Part shown: one piece after another, positions 50,503-59,990 of the stretch | Numbering within the stretch: the stretch's first letter is position 1 | Layout of the letters: every line of letters begins with the position of its first letter | Origin: Candidatus Poribacteria bacterium | GTDB taxonomy: Bacteria; Poribacteria; WGA-4E; WGA-3G | Assembly (NCBI GenBank): GCA_028820635.1 | Contig: JAPPIG010000080.1 | Coordinates: 31,141-95,140, forward strand | Reading direction: 5' to 3' | DNA length: 64,000 nt | Translations under genes and position numbers: made by a program | Notes under the pieces: generated by a model | Databases searched by the model: none | The model's input: the letters and a program-made list of their open reading frames with translations, nothing else | Told to the model about the DNA's origin: nothing

Positions 50503-51393
50503 ATGGCGAAAAAAGAAAGACCGATTCAAGGTGCTCCTACAGCGAGAGATTTTAAAGGTGATGTTAATCCTGATTGGTGTCCCGGTTGTGGTGATTTTGG
50601 TGTACTGAGTGCGCTGCAAAATGCTTACGCAAAATGTGGTCGTGGCAATCATGATCACCTCACTGTCAGTGGAATAGGGTGTTCTTCCAATCTTCCTGGC
50701 TTCATCAATACTTATGGAATGCACACGCTGCATGGTCGTTCACTCGCTGTCGCAACGGGTGCTAAACTCGCTAATCACGAGATGAATGTCGTCGTCACTG
50801 GCGGCGATGGTGACGGATACGGCATCGGCGGGAACCATTTCATCCATACGATGCGGAAAAATGTTGATCTCCTTTATATTGTGATGAACAACGAAACTTA
50901 TGGGTTAACCATTGGTCAAGCTTCTCCCACTACCGTTGTTGGTGAAAGCACTAAAAGCACTCCGTTCGGTAATATAGAAACACCCCTCAACCCTGTTGCA
51001 ATGGCAATCGTCTCAGGTGCTACTTATGTCGCAAGAGCATTTAGTTCTGAACGCGCGCAACTTATTGATTTGATGTATGACGGAATGCAACACAAAGGGT
51101 TCGCATTTATTGATGTTATCAGCCCTTGTGTAACGTGGAAGGACGATGAAATTTTCGATTTTTGGAAGGAGCGAGTTAATTTTCTTCAAAATCATGACAC
51201 AAGTGACAAAGCATTGGCACTTGAGCAAGCGGTTAAGGATGGTCATGATACTCAGATTGGGCTATTCTACCATGACACAAGTCGTCCCTCCTTGGATCAG
51301 ATGGAACCCGTTTTGGAAGACGGTCCGATGGCGCATCAATCCCTTGGCGTTACGCCTGAGCAGGGTGCCGCAATTATCCAACGCATGATGTAA
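50503..51393 (+). CDS. korB: 2-oxoacid:ferredoxin oxidoreductase, beta subunit (KorB type)
   Basis: 296 residues. Binds thiamine diphosphate: GGDGDGYGIGGNHFIHTMRKN is the GDG...N motif with the following Asn (IVMNNETYGLT). WCPGCGDFGVLSAL supplies the N-terminal Cys pair, and GIGCSSNLPG is family-typical. The strong ribosome site AAAGGAGG precedes the ATG. It forms the catalytic core with the korA product. No ferredoxin-type delta subunit is encoded next to it. A perfect terminator follows the stop. Confidence 0.92.
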   Translation: MAKKERPIQGAPTARDFKGDVNPDWCPGCGDFGVLSALQNAYAKCGRGNHDHLTVSGIGCSSNLPGFINTYGMHTLHGRSLAVATGAKLANHEMNVVVTGGDGDGYGIGGNHFIHTMRKNVDLLYIVMNNETYGLTIGQASPTTVVGESTKSTPFGNIETPLNPVAMAIVSGATYVARAFSSERAQLIDLMYDGMQHKGFAFIDVISPCVTWKDDEIFDFWKERVNFLQNHDTSDKALALEQAVKDGHDTQIGLFYHDTSRPSLDQMEPVLEDGPMAHQSLGVTPEQGAAIIQRMM

Positions 51394-51406
51394 AACAGAA
51401 CGGTAA

Positions 51407-51436
51407 GGGCAGGTAGAATACCTGCCCTTTTCTTTT
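51407..51436 (+). terminator. Rho-independent terminator after korAB
   Basis: Perfect 9-bp stem GGGCAGGTA/TACCTGCCC around GAA, followed by TTTTCTTTTTG. It starts 14 bases after the korB stop. Confidence 0.92.
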
Positions 51437-51471
51437 TGTTTCTACGACAGAATTACAATTTATCCTACACT

Positions 51472-52185
51472 ATGCGTCTCAACGCTTCCCAGATCACAAA
51501 AAATTTCGGACACCGTACGATTGTCAAAAATGTTAACCTCACGATTAACCCTGGAGAAGTGGTAGCAATTTTCGGCCCTAACGGTGCTGGCAAAACGACG
51601 TTCATCAAAATACTTGCGACTCTTCTCCGACCAACATCCGGGAAACTCGAGATTGAAGGCACGGATGCAATCGTTGACTACGCGCAAGTTAGAAACGCTT
51701 TAGGCGTCATTGTCCATGAGAATTTGGCTTATCCTGCATTGACCCCGTTTGAGAATCTCAGGTTTTTCGGACAGATGTACGGCGTCAATGATTTGGAAAC
51801 CCGATGCAAAACACTTCTGGACGATGTCGGTTTAAGCCGCTTTATCCATGAACCTCTTCACATCTTTTCACGTGGTATGACGCAGCGTTTTATGATTGCC
51901 AGAGCGCTTCTCCACTATCCCTCAATTTTATTACTTGATGAACCGTTTTCTGGGCTTGACGCGTCTGCCAAGCAGTTTGCCGTAGATCGCATCGCACAAG
52001 AACGGCAAAATGAGAAAGGCATTCTCATTACAACACACAACATCGAATTGGGTTATCTTGTAGGCACAAGGTTTCTTTTTATGATAAACGGGGAATTGGA
52101 TGAGATCGCAAAAAAAGACGAAATTGAAGTTGAGACTTTACTACGGATGTACGAAGAGAGGTTGATAAACACCACTTCAAATTGA
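51472..52185 (+). CDS. ccmA: Haem exporter ATP-binding protein CcmA
   Basis: 237 residues from the ATG at 51472; the frame extends left into the terminator, so the longer start is rejected. ABC ATPase: Walker A FGPNGAGKTT, a signature deviating from LSGGQ (FSRGMTQRFMIARAL), Walker B ILLLDEPFSGLD and switch His TTHN. The SRGM signature and the adjoining ccmB gene identify CcmA, which powers release of holo-CcmE in System I. The ribosome site is weak. It belongs with the ccmEFH block at 42.7-47.5 kb, separated by korAB. ccmC and ccmD are not in the window. Confidence 0.85.
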   Translation: MRLNASQITKNFGHRTIVKNVNLTINPGEVVAIFGPNGAGKTTFIKILATLLRPTSGKLEIEGTDAIVDYAQVRNALGVIVHENLAYPALTPFENLRFFGQMYGVNDLETRCKTLLDDVGLSRFIHEPLHIFSRGMTQRFMIARALLHYPSILLLDEPFSGLDASAKQFAVDRIAQERQNEKGILITTHNIELGYLVGTRFLFMINGELDEIAKKDEIEVETLLRMYEERLINTTSN

Positions 52186-52192
52186 GACAAAC

Positions 52193-52888
52193 ATGAAGGC
52201 ACTCCGTCAGATTGCTGCGTTAATTCGTAAAGACCTTGGACTCCAATTCCGTTCAAAGGAGACGCTGGCATTAATCTTTGTTTTTAGCGTACTTGTTGTC
52301 CTCATTTTTGCTTTTGCTTTTGGACCGGAATTTCCTACTGAAAAAACTGAACGTGGAAAATTAGCTGCGAGTGTTCTTTGGGCAGCGTTTGTTTTTGCCG
52401 GAATTATTACCTTGAACCGTTCATTCGCAATAGAACGATCACACGGTGCTTTGCAAGGTATTCGACTTACCGGTGTTGATGCGAGCTATGTTTACCTTTC
52501 CAAAGTTATTAGCAACGTCGTTTTCCTATTTCTATTGGAAATTGTTATTACACCCATCGCGCTTCAATTCTTTGAACTATTTGACGATGTGACGGTGGTT
52601 ACATTATTAAAATTGTTTGGCGTACTGAGTATCGGCACGCTCGGTTTTTGTGCTGTCGGTGTGCTGTTAGCGGGCATGTCTACAAGTACAAATGGTGGTG
52701 AAAGCCTACTCTCCGTCATCCTTCTTCCACTTGTTATTCCAATTATTATGGGTGGCACAAAATGTACAGTCTCTATTTTAGTAACCGGTGGATTGGAAGA
52801 TAGATTCTGGTTGATGATGTTGGTAGGTTCAAGTCTTGTCTTTTTGGCATCAGCATATCTGCTTGCCGATGCTGTTATTGAAGAATAG
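52193..52888 (+). CDS. ccmB: Haem exporter membrane protein CcmB
   Basis: 231 residues with six membrane helices. The N-terminal LIRKDLGLQFRSKETL is diagnostic of CcmB. FNRSFAIERSHGALQGI-type sequence (LNRSFAIERSHGALQG) and LLPLVIPIIMGG are further conserved segments. It forms the transporter with CcmA. It starts seven bases after the ccmA stop, without a strong ribosome site, implying coupling. The enolase gene follows after 80 bases. Confidence 0.9.
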   Translation: MKALRQIAALIRKDLGLQFRSKETLALIFVFSVLVVLIFAFAFGPEFPTEKTERGKLAASVLWAAFVFAGIITLNRSFAIERSHGALQGIRLTGVDASYVYLSKVISNVVFLFLLEIVITPIALQFFELFDDVTVVTLLKLFGVLSIGTLGFCAVGVLLAGMSTSTNGGESLLSVILLPLVIPIIMGGTKCTVSILVTGGLEDRFWLMMLVGSSLVFLASAYLLADAVIEE

Positions 52889-52926
52889 TGGTGGTTTAAA
52901 AACCTGAATATGATACAATTTATTAG

Positions 52927-54270
<1,344 letters not shown>

Positions 54271-54284
54271 ACTCCATTTTAGTA

Positions 54285-54309
54285 TTGGGACAGTGTTTTA
54301 CTGTCCCAA
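54285..54309 (+). terminator. Hairpin after eno
   Basis: Perfect 10-bp stem TTGGGACAGT/ACTGTCCCAA around GTTTT, 14 bases after the eno stop. The downstream T-run is short and delayed (ATATGCTTTT), so termination may be partial, letting transcription into ftsB. Confidence 0.6.
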
Positions 54310-54332
54310 ATATGCTTTTAAAGGTTCACTTT

Positions 54333-54620
54333 ATGCGTATCTTTCGCGTAATCTTATTCATTATAGCATTAGCTTTACTCATAGTCAGCGTCAGACAATT
54401 CCAGAACGGTTATAGAGACTGGCAACAGGCGCAACTGGTGGAAAAAGGCTACCAAGCAGAGATACAAGAATTGGAAAACGAACGCGATCGACTCAAGCAG
54501 CGTGTGGAAATGCTGAAAAACGATACTCTCACCAAGGAACGACTTGTCAGAAAAAGGTTCGGTTATGTCAAACCGGGTGAAGTTAAGTTCAAAGTCGTTA
54601 AACCCGCACAACCCGAATGA
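54333..54620 (+). CDS. ftsB: FtsB/DivIC-like septum formation initiator
   Basis: 95 residues from the ATG at 54333, with AAAGG nine bases upstream; the frame extends left only through the hairpin. One N-terminal membrane helix (about 3-20) and a coiled coil (about 35-70, IQELENERDRLKQRVEMLKND) followed by VRKRFGYVKPGEVKFKV, the typical DivIC/FtsB end. It bridges early and late division proteins at the septum together with FtsL and FtsQ. Position directly after eno matches many bacterial genomes. Family membership is firm; the choice of FtsB over other DivIC-like proteins rests on synteny. Confidence 0.85.
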   Translation: MRIFRVILFIIALALLIVSVRQFQNGYRDWQQAQLVEKGYQAEIQELENERDRLKQRVEMLKNDTLTKERLVRKRFGYVKPGEVKFKVVKPAQPE

Positions 54621-54852
54621 TTTACAATCAAGCATACCATTCACTCGTGCGTAAATGTCCTCCCAGCACAATTTTTACACGAAATTGAAACAGTGAACAT
54701 AGTAAATTGCCTCGACACCTCGCGACTTATCCTATAAACCTTTTGCAATATAGAAAAATTTCAGTTATAATTGAGAATAACACAAATAAGCGAGTCAGCC
54801 ATAACTCTCCTTATGGAAAACTTGCTACTACCACGAAATGTAGGAAAATCTT

Positions 54853-56205
54853 ATGTACACAGAAAATAATCATCGGAGTCCTTTGCCTAAACTAATTGCT
54901 ATATGTGGACTCCTCCTGCTTTTCATTTTAGTCATTAATGCTGTGCGTTTTCTTGAGAAAGAGACGTTTCAACCTCCCACCGATAAGGTTGAAGTGAAAG
55001 AAACGCGTCCAAAATCTTTTAAAGTTGAGGCGAAAGAGATACATCCGAAATCTATTAGACGCACAGATGCTCTTGATACGAAGCGATGGCCCGACGGGTT
55101 TAGGCTTCACCGCTATTATTGGATTGGTGGAGCGGCTGTTTACGTGGCAGAAATGGACCGTGATGAGAAAAACCTAAGATTTGATGTGGAACTTGCCAAC
55201 TCCCAAATTCTCAGGCGTGAAACCGTTAGCGGCGCTACAAGACGACTCAAGAGAAAAGGGATAAAACCTGTAGCGGGTGTTAATGGTAGTTTCGGGATTC
55301 GTGAAGATAGTTACGGGCGTGGTGGGATGATTTTTAACCTCCACATCCAAGAAGGTGAACTCGTTAGTATTCCTAAATTGATTGATAGATGGGGGTATTC
55401 GCCACCTTCACCGTGGGGCGAAACAAGTTTTGGGGTTACCCCCGATGGCGAATTTCTCTTAGAGGCAGTTCACTTAAACGGAAAACTTCGCATTGGTGAA
55501 GAAACCCTTGCGATAGACGCAATTAACCAAATCTGCGATTCATCGTGTTCGGTAGTGCTTTACACACCTCGCTTTGGGAGGTCAACTTTAACGCGCCGAT
55601 GTTATGAATTTACCCTCCAAAAACTGACACTTCCGCTCACAGGAAAATATACGAGTCGTTTTGTTGTAACCGCAATCAACCCACGCGGTAACAGTATTAT
55701 TCCATCTGATGGTGTAGTTCTCGCTATAGAACCGCGCTTGGCAAGTCGCTGGTATAAGAAGATTCCCAAATCTTCGACTGGCGTATTGGATATTGCACTC
55801 ACACCTGAAAAATGGCAGACAGTTCAGACGGGCATCGGTGGAAATCTGCGACTTTTACGAAACGGAGAAATTGAACCGGAGTTAATTGAGTTTGCACGGG
55901 GCAGTAATAACAGTGCTTACAGACATAGCAACGCTGCGCATCGGCATCCGCGGAGTGCTTTGGGATTTAACGATGAGAAACTTTTTCTTATTGTAGTTGA
56001 TGGTAGAAAATCTGGATACAGCATGGGAATGACCTTGTATCAAATGGCAGATTTTTTCAATGATATCGGGGTTAAACATGCTATTAATTTTGATGGCGGT
56101 AGTTCCTCTGCCTTGTGGGCGTTGGGCAAAATTGTAAATAGCCCCGCTCACCCTTACGAGCGACCTATTTTCAACGTAGCGGTGATCCGCACCAAAGAAA
56201 AATAA
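54853..56205 (+). CDS. Phosphodiester glycosidase family protein (NAGPA-like)
   Basis: 450 residues. N-terminal membrane anchor (about 13-32), a charged linker, then the NAGPA domain (about 100-445). Typical motifs are VAGVNGSFGI near the start, NPRGNSIIPSDGVVLAI, HPRSALGFNDEKLFLIVVDGRK, YQMADFFNDIGVKHAINFDGGSSSALW and the end FNVAVI. Family members remove GlcNAc from phosphodiester-linked glycans or act on phosphodiester exopolysaccharides. Probably periplasmic, anchored in the inner membrane. TAGGA precedes the ATG. A small lipoprotein gene follows after 4 bases. Confidence 0.88.
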   Translation: MYTENNHRSPLPKLIAICGLLLLFILVINAVRFLEKETFQPPTDKVEVKETRPKSFKVEAKEIHPKSIRRTDALDTKRWPDGFRLHRYYWIGGAAVYVAEMDRDEKNLRFDVELANSQILRRETVSGATRRLKRKGIKPVAGVNGSFGIREDSYGRGGMIFNLHIQEGELVSIPKLIDRWGYSPPSPWGETSFGVTPDGEFLLEAVHLNGKLRIGEETLAIDAINQICDSSCSVVLYTPRFGRSTLTRRCYEFTLQKLTLPLTGKYTSRFVVTAINPRGNSIIPSDGVVLAIEPRLASRWYKKIPKSSTGVLDIALTPEKWQTVQTGIGGNLRLLRNGEIEPELIEFARGSNNSAYRHSNAAHRHPRSALGFNDEKLFLIVVDGRKSGYSMGMTLYQMADFFNDIGVKHAINFDGGSSSALWALGKIVNSPAHPYERPIFNVAVIRTKEK

Positions 56206-56209
56206 GCGA

Positions 56210-56620
56210 ATGAAACCACGATACGCCATACTTTTCACCCTATTGTTAATCGCATGTTCAAATAGAAATACCCCACAAGCAGTCACCGAAGATTTTATCT
56301 ATAACTACTACAAACTTGCTAACCAAGAAGCAGCACTCCTGTTAAGTTCTGGACTTGCCACAGAAAAATTGGAAGCAGAAATCGGGCGGTTGCAAGAGGT
56401 GCGTGTACCGGGCGACCCTGCTCCTGAAATGCCGAAAATCGAATATAAACAACTCGGAAAAGAAACCGCAAACGAAGTTGAAAATGTAACACACGTCCTG
56501 TTTAACTATCAATTGACGATCAAGAATCGCGGCGGTACAACAACACATACCCGAAATGTTGTGATTACCACCGAAGACATTGACGGACAATGGAAGGTTG
56601 TCAATTTTGATGAATATTAA
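56210..56620 (+). CDS. Small lipoprotein
   Basis: 136 residues. Signal peptide with lipobox LIAC (about residue 16). The mature part has a helix (EDFIYNYYKLANQEAALLL) and a small beta sheet ending in GQWKVVNFDEY, a layout typical of NTF2-like or DUF4878-type lipoproteins; I infer that fold only loosely. The stop-to-start gap of 4 bases after the phosphodiester glycosidase gene indicates coupling. Confidence 0.72.
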   Translation: MKPRYAILFTLLLIACSNRNTPQAVTEDFIYNYYKLANQEAALLLSSGLATEKLEAEIGRLQEVRVPGDPAPEMPKIEYKQLGKETANEVENVTHVLFNYQLTIKNRGGTTTHTRNVVITTEDIDGQWKVVNFDEY

Positions 56621-56677
56621 ATGGTATTGTAGTTTGAAGTAGCACGGGAATCCTAATCTAATCCAATAGAGATTTTA

Positions 56678-57787
56678 ATGAAAACCGGTAAGGTTGCAAT
56701 TTTTACACACCCGCAAACGCCATTGGAATTTCGGGAATATCCGATTCCATCTGTGACACCGGATGATATGCTTGTCCGAATCCGGATGGCGAATATTTGT
56801 GGTTCTGATCTACATTTTTGGCGAGGACACGGTCCTAAAATCGCAAGTGGTGTTCCACAAGTGCTTGGTCATGAAATGATCGGTACAATTGAAGCGATGG
56901 GACGCAACGTGCAAAATGACAGCATAGGGCAACCGCTAACCGAAGGAGACCGAATTGTCTACTCCTATTTCAAGCCGTGTCAACGTTGTTGGATGTGCCT
57001 CAACGGGAAACCTGGATGTCCGAATCGCTACAGAGATTGGCTTGGTGTTTCAAGTGAGCAACCGCCACACTTCCACGGTGCTTATGGTGAATACTACTAC
57101 ATGAAGGCAGGACATTGGGTTTTTAAAGTTCCTGATGAACTGCCGGATACGCTTGTTTCTCCTATAAACTGTGCTTTATCGGAAGTGATCTACGGATTTA
57201 ATCAGATTAGTATTACACTTGGAGATACGGTTGTTATCCAAGGTGCTGGTGGACTTGGACTTTATGCAACTGCGGTGGCAAGGGAAATGGGTGCGGGGAA
57301 AATCATTGTTCTTGATCGGCTGCCTGCACGTCTCGCGCTCGCGCATGAATTTGGTGCGGATTATACCCTCAACGTTGATGAAATTGAAATGGCAGAACGA
57401 GTTGATTATGTTCTTGACCAGACAAGCGGTATCGGTGCCGACCTTGTCGCAGAATTTGTTGGTTCGCCGCGTGTGCTCGCGGAAGGTATAGAAATGTTGC
57501 GATGGGGTGGACGTTATCTCTGGATCGGTAACATCAATCTCGGTTTTCCTACTGAAATTGACCCTGGCAATATCGTTCGGTGTAGCAAAGCGATTCGAGG
57601 CGTAATCGTTTATGAACCGTGGGTAATCCCACGTGCGCTTGATTTCCTGAGTCGCACACGAGACAAATATCCGTTTCATAAAATCATCTCCGATACTTTT
57701 CCGTTTGACCACATTAACGACGCTTTCTCCTATGCTGACGAGGGTTCTGCTATCCGAGTTGGATTGGAATTTGATGAGGTCCATTAA
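56678..57787 (+). CDS. Zinc-dependent medium-chain alcohol dehydrogenase
   Basis: 369 residues, MDR superfamily (threonine/sorbitol dehydrogenase-like). Catalytic zinc: Cys in NICGSDLHFW and the His-Glu pair of LGHEMIG. Structural zinc: four Cys in PCQRCWMCLNGKPGC. NAD(P) site: VIQGAGGLGLYATAVA. Cytoplasmic; oxidises a secondary alcohol or sugar alcohol, substrate unknown. Its usual partners are not adjacent; the neighbours are a lipoprotein gene and a small HTH gene. Only a weak ribosome site is seen. Confidence 0.88.
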   Translation: MKTGKVAIFTHPQTPLEFREYPIPSVTPDDMLVRIRMANICGSDLHFWRGHGPKIASGVPQVLGHEMIGTIEAMGRNVQNDSIGQPLTEGDRIVYSYFKPCQRCWMCLNGKPGCPNRYRDWLGVSSEQPPHFHGAYGEYYYMKAGHWVFKVPDELPDTLVSPINCALSEVIYGFNQISITLGDTVVIQGAGGLGLYATAVAREMGAGKIIVLDRLPARLALAHEFGADYTLNVDEIEMAERVDYVLDQTSGIGADLVAEFVGSPRVLAEGIEMLRWGGRYLWIGNINLGFPTEIDPGNIVRCSKAIRGVIVYEPWVIPRALDFLSRTRDKYPFHKIISDTFPFDHINDAFSYADEGSAIRVGLEFDEVH

Positions 57788-57807
57788 TTGGCAATATAAG
57801 AGTTAAA

Positions 57808-58134
57808 ATGCGTAACTACAGGAAATTCAAAGATTACCATATTGAACAACTAAGCGATCCAGAGGACGCAAAGATATATCTTTCTGTAGCACTTGAGGAT
57901 TATGAGAAAAACGAAGACACTGACGCTTTTTTACTTGCTGTTAGAGATGTGGTGGAAGCACAAGGTGGCATGTCTAAGTTAGCTGAACGCGTTCGCCTCA
58001 CCGATGAGGGACTTCATCAAGTTCTTTCTGAAAACGGGAATCCGCAACTTAACACAATGCGTAAAATACTGCACGAGTTAGGTTTTAAATTTTCGATAGA
58101 AGCACGCGAGAATCAACTGCAGGCAGGCAACTAA
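57808..58134 (+). CDS. HTH addiction-module antidote-like protein, no toxin partner
   Basis: 108 residues. The pattern YLSVALEDYEKNEDTDAFLLAVRDVVEAQGGMSKLAERVRLTDEGLHQVLSENGNPQLNTM-RKILHELGFKF follows the putative addiction-module antidote family. In that family an XRE-type helix-turn-helix is paired with an upstream RelE/HigB-like toxin. No toxin frame is present: upstream lies the dehydrogenase, downstream hemW. It may be an orphan repressor or control the neighbouring gene. The ribosome site is weak. Confidence 0.82.
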   Translation: MRNYRKFKDYHIEQLSDPEDAKIYLSVALEDYEKNEDTDAFLLAVRDVVEAQGGMSKLAERVRLTDEGLHQVLSENGNPQLNTMRKILHELGFKFSIEARENQLQAGN

Positions 58135-58183
58135 ACAGCAAATTATCTGTTTACAATAAATTACTATCAACAATCTCGTTAAA

Positions 58184-59308
58184 ATGCCTTCTTCCCTCTA
58201 CATCCATATTCCGTTTTGCGCTACGAAGTGCTACTATTGCGCTTTCAATACCTATTCTTTTCACAAAGAACAAGCAAAAACGTATTTAGACGCGCTCCGA
58301 ACAGAGATGGAACTTTACGCGCCGCAAACTGCTCCTTTACAAACAATTTTTATCGGCGGCGGCACCCCATCTATCCTTTCTGCCAAATCTTTGGAACGCT
58401 TGTTTGCCGATATAAAGAGACATTTCCATATATTTCCCAATACTGAAATCACTGTAGAATGCAATCCGGGTACTGTTGATGGTGAAAAACTACGTGTGAT
58501 GCGGGACGCTGGGGTAAATCGACTCAGTTTTGGTTTGCAAGCGATGCAGGATGAAACATTGCGACAATTAGGCAGAATTCACACTGTTGAGGAATTCCTG
58601 CACAGTTATCAACTTGCTCGCGAATTTGGGTTTGGCAACATCAACATTGATCTGATTTTTGCTCTTCCTGAGCAAACGATGGAAGCATGGCAGCACACCT
58701 TAAGCGAGACCATCTCGCTTGAACCCGAACATATCTCTGCCTATAATCTCGTCATGGAAGAGTCGACACCGTTTTATGAGTGGTGGAAAGCAGGGGAATT
58801 GGTTCTCCCTCCTGAAGACACTGAAGCAGATATGTTCCAATGGACTATTGAAACACTTACCTCACACGGATATACGCACTACGAAATCTGTAACTTCACC
58901 CGACCAAACCGAGAGGTGAAACATAACCTTGTTTATTGGAATAATCAGGAATATGTAGGATTAGGTGTTGGTGCATGTGGATATGTTGGCGGTGTCCGTT
59001 ATACGAACATCCGAGGCATCCTACCTTATATTGAAGCACTCCGTCAGCACAAAAAACCGATTGCAGACAGGGAACGTTTAACAGAGTATACTGAAAAAGC
59101 GGAAACTCTCATGCTTGCACTCCGTAAACGGAAGGGTATCTGTTTAGCGGATTATGAGCAACGTTTCGGCGAGAAACTTGACGTGGTGTTTGGGAACGCC
59201 ATCAAAAAGTGGACGGATTTAGAGTTGTTAGAGCAGAACGAGAGACATTTACGTCTTACTCAGTGTGGGCTTTTCTTGGCGAATGAGGTTTTTGTAGAAT
59301 TGATGTGA
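58184..59308 (+). CDS. hemW: Radical SAM haem chaperone HemW
   Basis: 374 residues. The radical SAM cluster site is CATKCYYC (CxxxCxxC) near residues 12-19, with YIHIPFC before it. FIGGGTPSIL, ECNPGT, VNRLSFGLQAM and INIDLIFALPEQT are HemN/HemW family segments. HemW lacks the extra N-terminal part of coproporphyrinogen dehydrogenase HemN and binds haem for delivery to membrane cytochromes. The length and start fit HemW. No obvious ribosome site. It ends 18 bases from the convergent MazF-like gene. Confidence 0.88.
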   Translation: MPSSLYIHIPFCATKCYYCAFNTYSFHKEQAKTYLDALRTEMELYAPQTAPLQTIFIGGGTPSILSAKSLERLFADIKRHFHIFPNTEITVECNPGTVDGEKLRVMRDAGVNRLSFGLQAMQDETLRQLGRIHTVEEFLHSYQLAREFGFGNINIDLIFALPEQTMEAWQHTLSETISLEPEHISAYNLVMEESTPFYEWWKAGELVLPPEDTEADMFQWTIETLTSHGYTHYEICNFTRPNREVKHNLVYWNNQEYVGLGVGACGYVGGVRYTNIRGILPYIEALRQHKKPIADRERLTEYTEKAETLMLALRKRKGICLADYEQRFGEKLDVVFGNAIKKWTDLELLEQNERHLRLTQCGLFLANEVFVELM

Positions 59309-59326
59309 GGGTTTTCGCGTTTCTGG

Positions 59327-59671
59327 TTATTCAGTGTTTGTTAGATAATCAACTAACCTCTGCATCAAACGGTTGTACCGTTCTTCTGAAATGTTACCGA
59401 TTATGCCACGTACTAATCGACGCGGGATCACTGCCAAAAAACTAAGTCGAATTAGTGATTCCGAGCGTAGACCGCTTAATGTGAAATCAACATCAGTCGG
59501 TGAAATAATATCATCAAATCCTTGGATGTTTTGATCCAATCTCGTACTTACGCCACATACAAGCAAGTCGCGGTAAGGTGCTGGCATTTCTCGCAGAACG
59601 ATTGCAGGTCTATACTTTAACTCTTCATCAGACTGGAATAACGGCGCAAGAACAACATCACTTTCCTTCAT
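59327..59671 (-). CDS. PemK/MazF-type endoribonuclease toxin
   Basis: 114 residues. The N-terminal pattern DVVLAPLFQSDEELKYRPAIVLRE matches the MazF/PemK SH3-like fold (G/DDVVLVxFPxxD...KxRPxVVL), and LIRLSFLAVIPRRLVRGIIGNIS the following strands. These toxins cut mRNA at short sequence motifs and are neutralised by a partner. Its start overlaps the antitoxin gene by 14 bases, the expected arrangement. Cytoplasmic. Confidence 0.82.
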   Translation of the reverse strand: MKESDVVLAPLFQSDEELKYRPAIVLREMPAPYRDLLVCGVSTRLDQNIQGFDDIISPTDVDFTLSGLRSESLIRLSFLAVIPRRLVRGIIGNISEERYNRLMQRLVDYLTNTE

Positions 59672-59990
59672 AATCCGGGTTCACCCATTTAAGCATATCT
59701 GTTGTGTACTCAGGTTCGTCTTCGCCGTATGCTCGTGCAAGCATCTGCATAGAGAGCCCCTGCCAAGCTTCACGTTCCGCGGACTCTTGTTCTGATTCGT
59801 ACTTTTCAATCAGTGCCCCAACTACTTCCAATAATGAAATTAACGGATGATTTTCGTTTTTACCGATGAGAGTCTTTAACTCGTCCCGTAGAGTCGAAAG
59901 TCGTTGATAATCGGTCTCTGTACGCGGTACGAACACAATAGAAGCGAGTTCCGGCCATATATCTTGAGCGGTTTGTATTTCGTTGACCAT
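59658..59990 (-). CDS. Antitoxin of the MazF-type pair, composite
   Basis: 110 residues. The N-terminal part (about 20-70: TETDYQRLSTLRDELKTLIG, HPLISLLEVVGALIEKYE) recalls the N-terminal dimerising part of HigA-type antitoxins. The C-terminal part (LSMQMLARAYGEDEPEYTTDMLKWVNPDYEG) recalls the toxin-binding tail found in other small antitoxins paired with MazF/PemK. No helix-turn-helix or ribbon-helix-helix is evident, so autoregulation is uncertain. AAGGAG precedes the ATG. It is the first gene of the two-gene module. Confidence 0.65.
   Translation of the reverse strand: MVNEIQTAQDIWPELASIVFVPRTETDYQRLSTLRDELKTLIGKNENHPLISLLEVVGALIEKYESEQESAEREAWQGLSMQMLARAYGEDEPEYTTDMLKWVNPDYEGK

Noticed and set aside
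51436..51471. Longer start for CcmA
   Set aside because: It would begin within the T-run of the korAB terminator; family alignment starts at the ATG at 51472.
54285..54332. Longer start for the FtsB-like protein
   Set aside because: The added codons are the hairpin after eno; the ATG at 54333 has a ribosome site and begins the membrane helix correctly.
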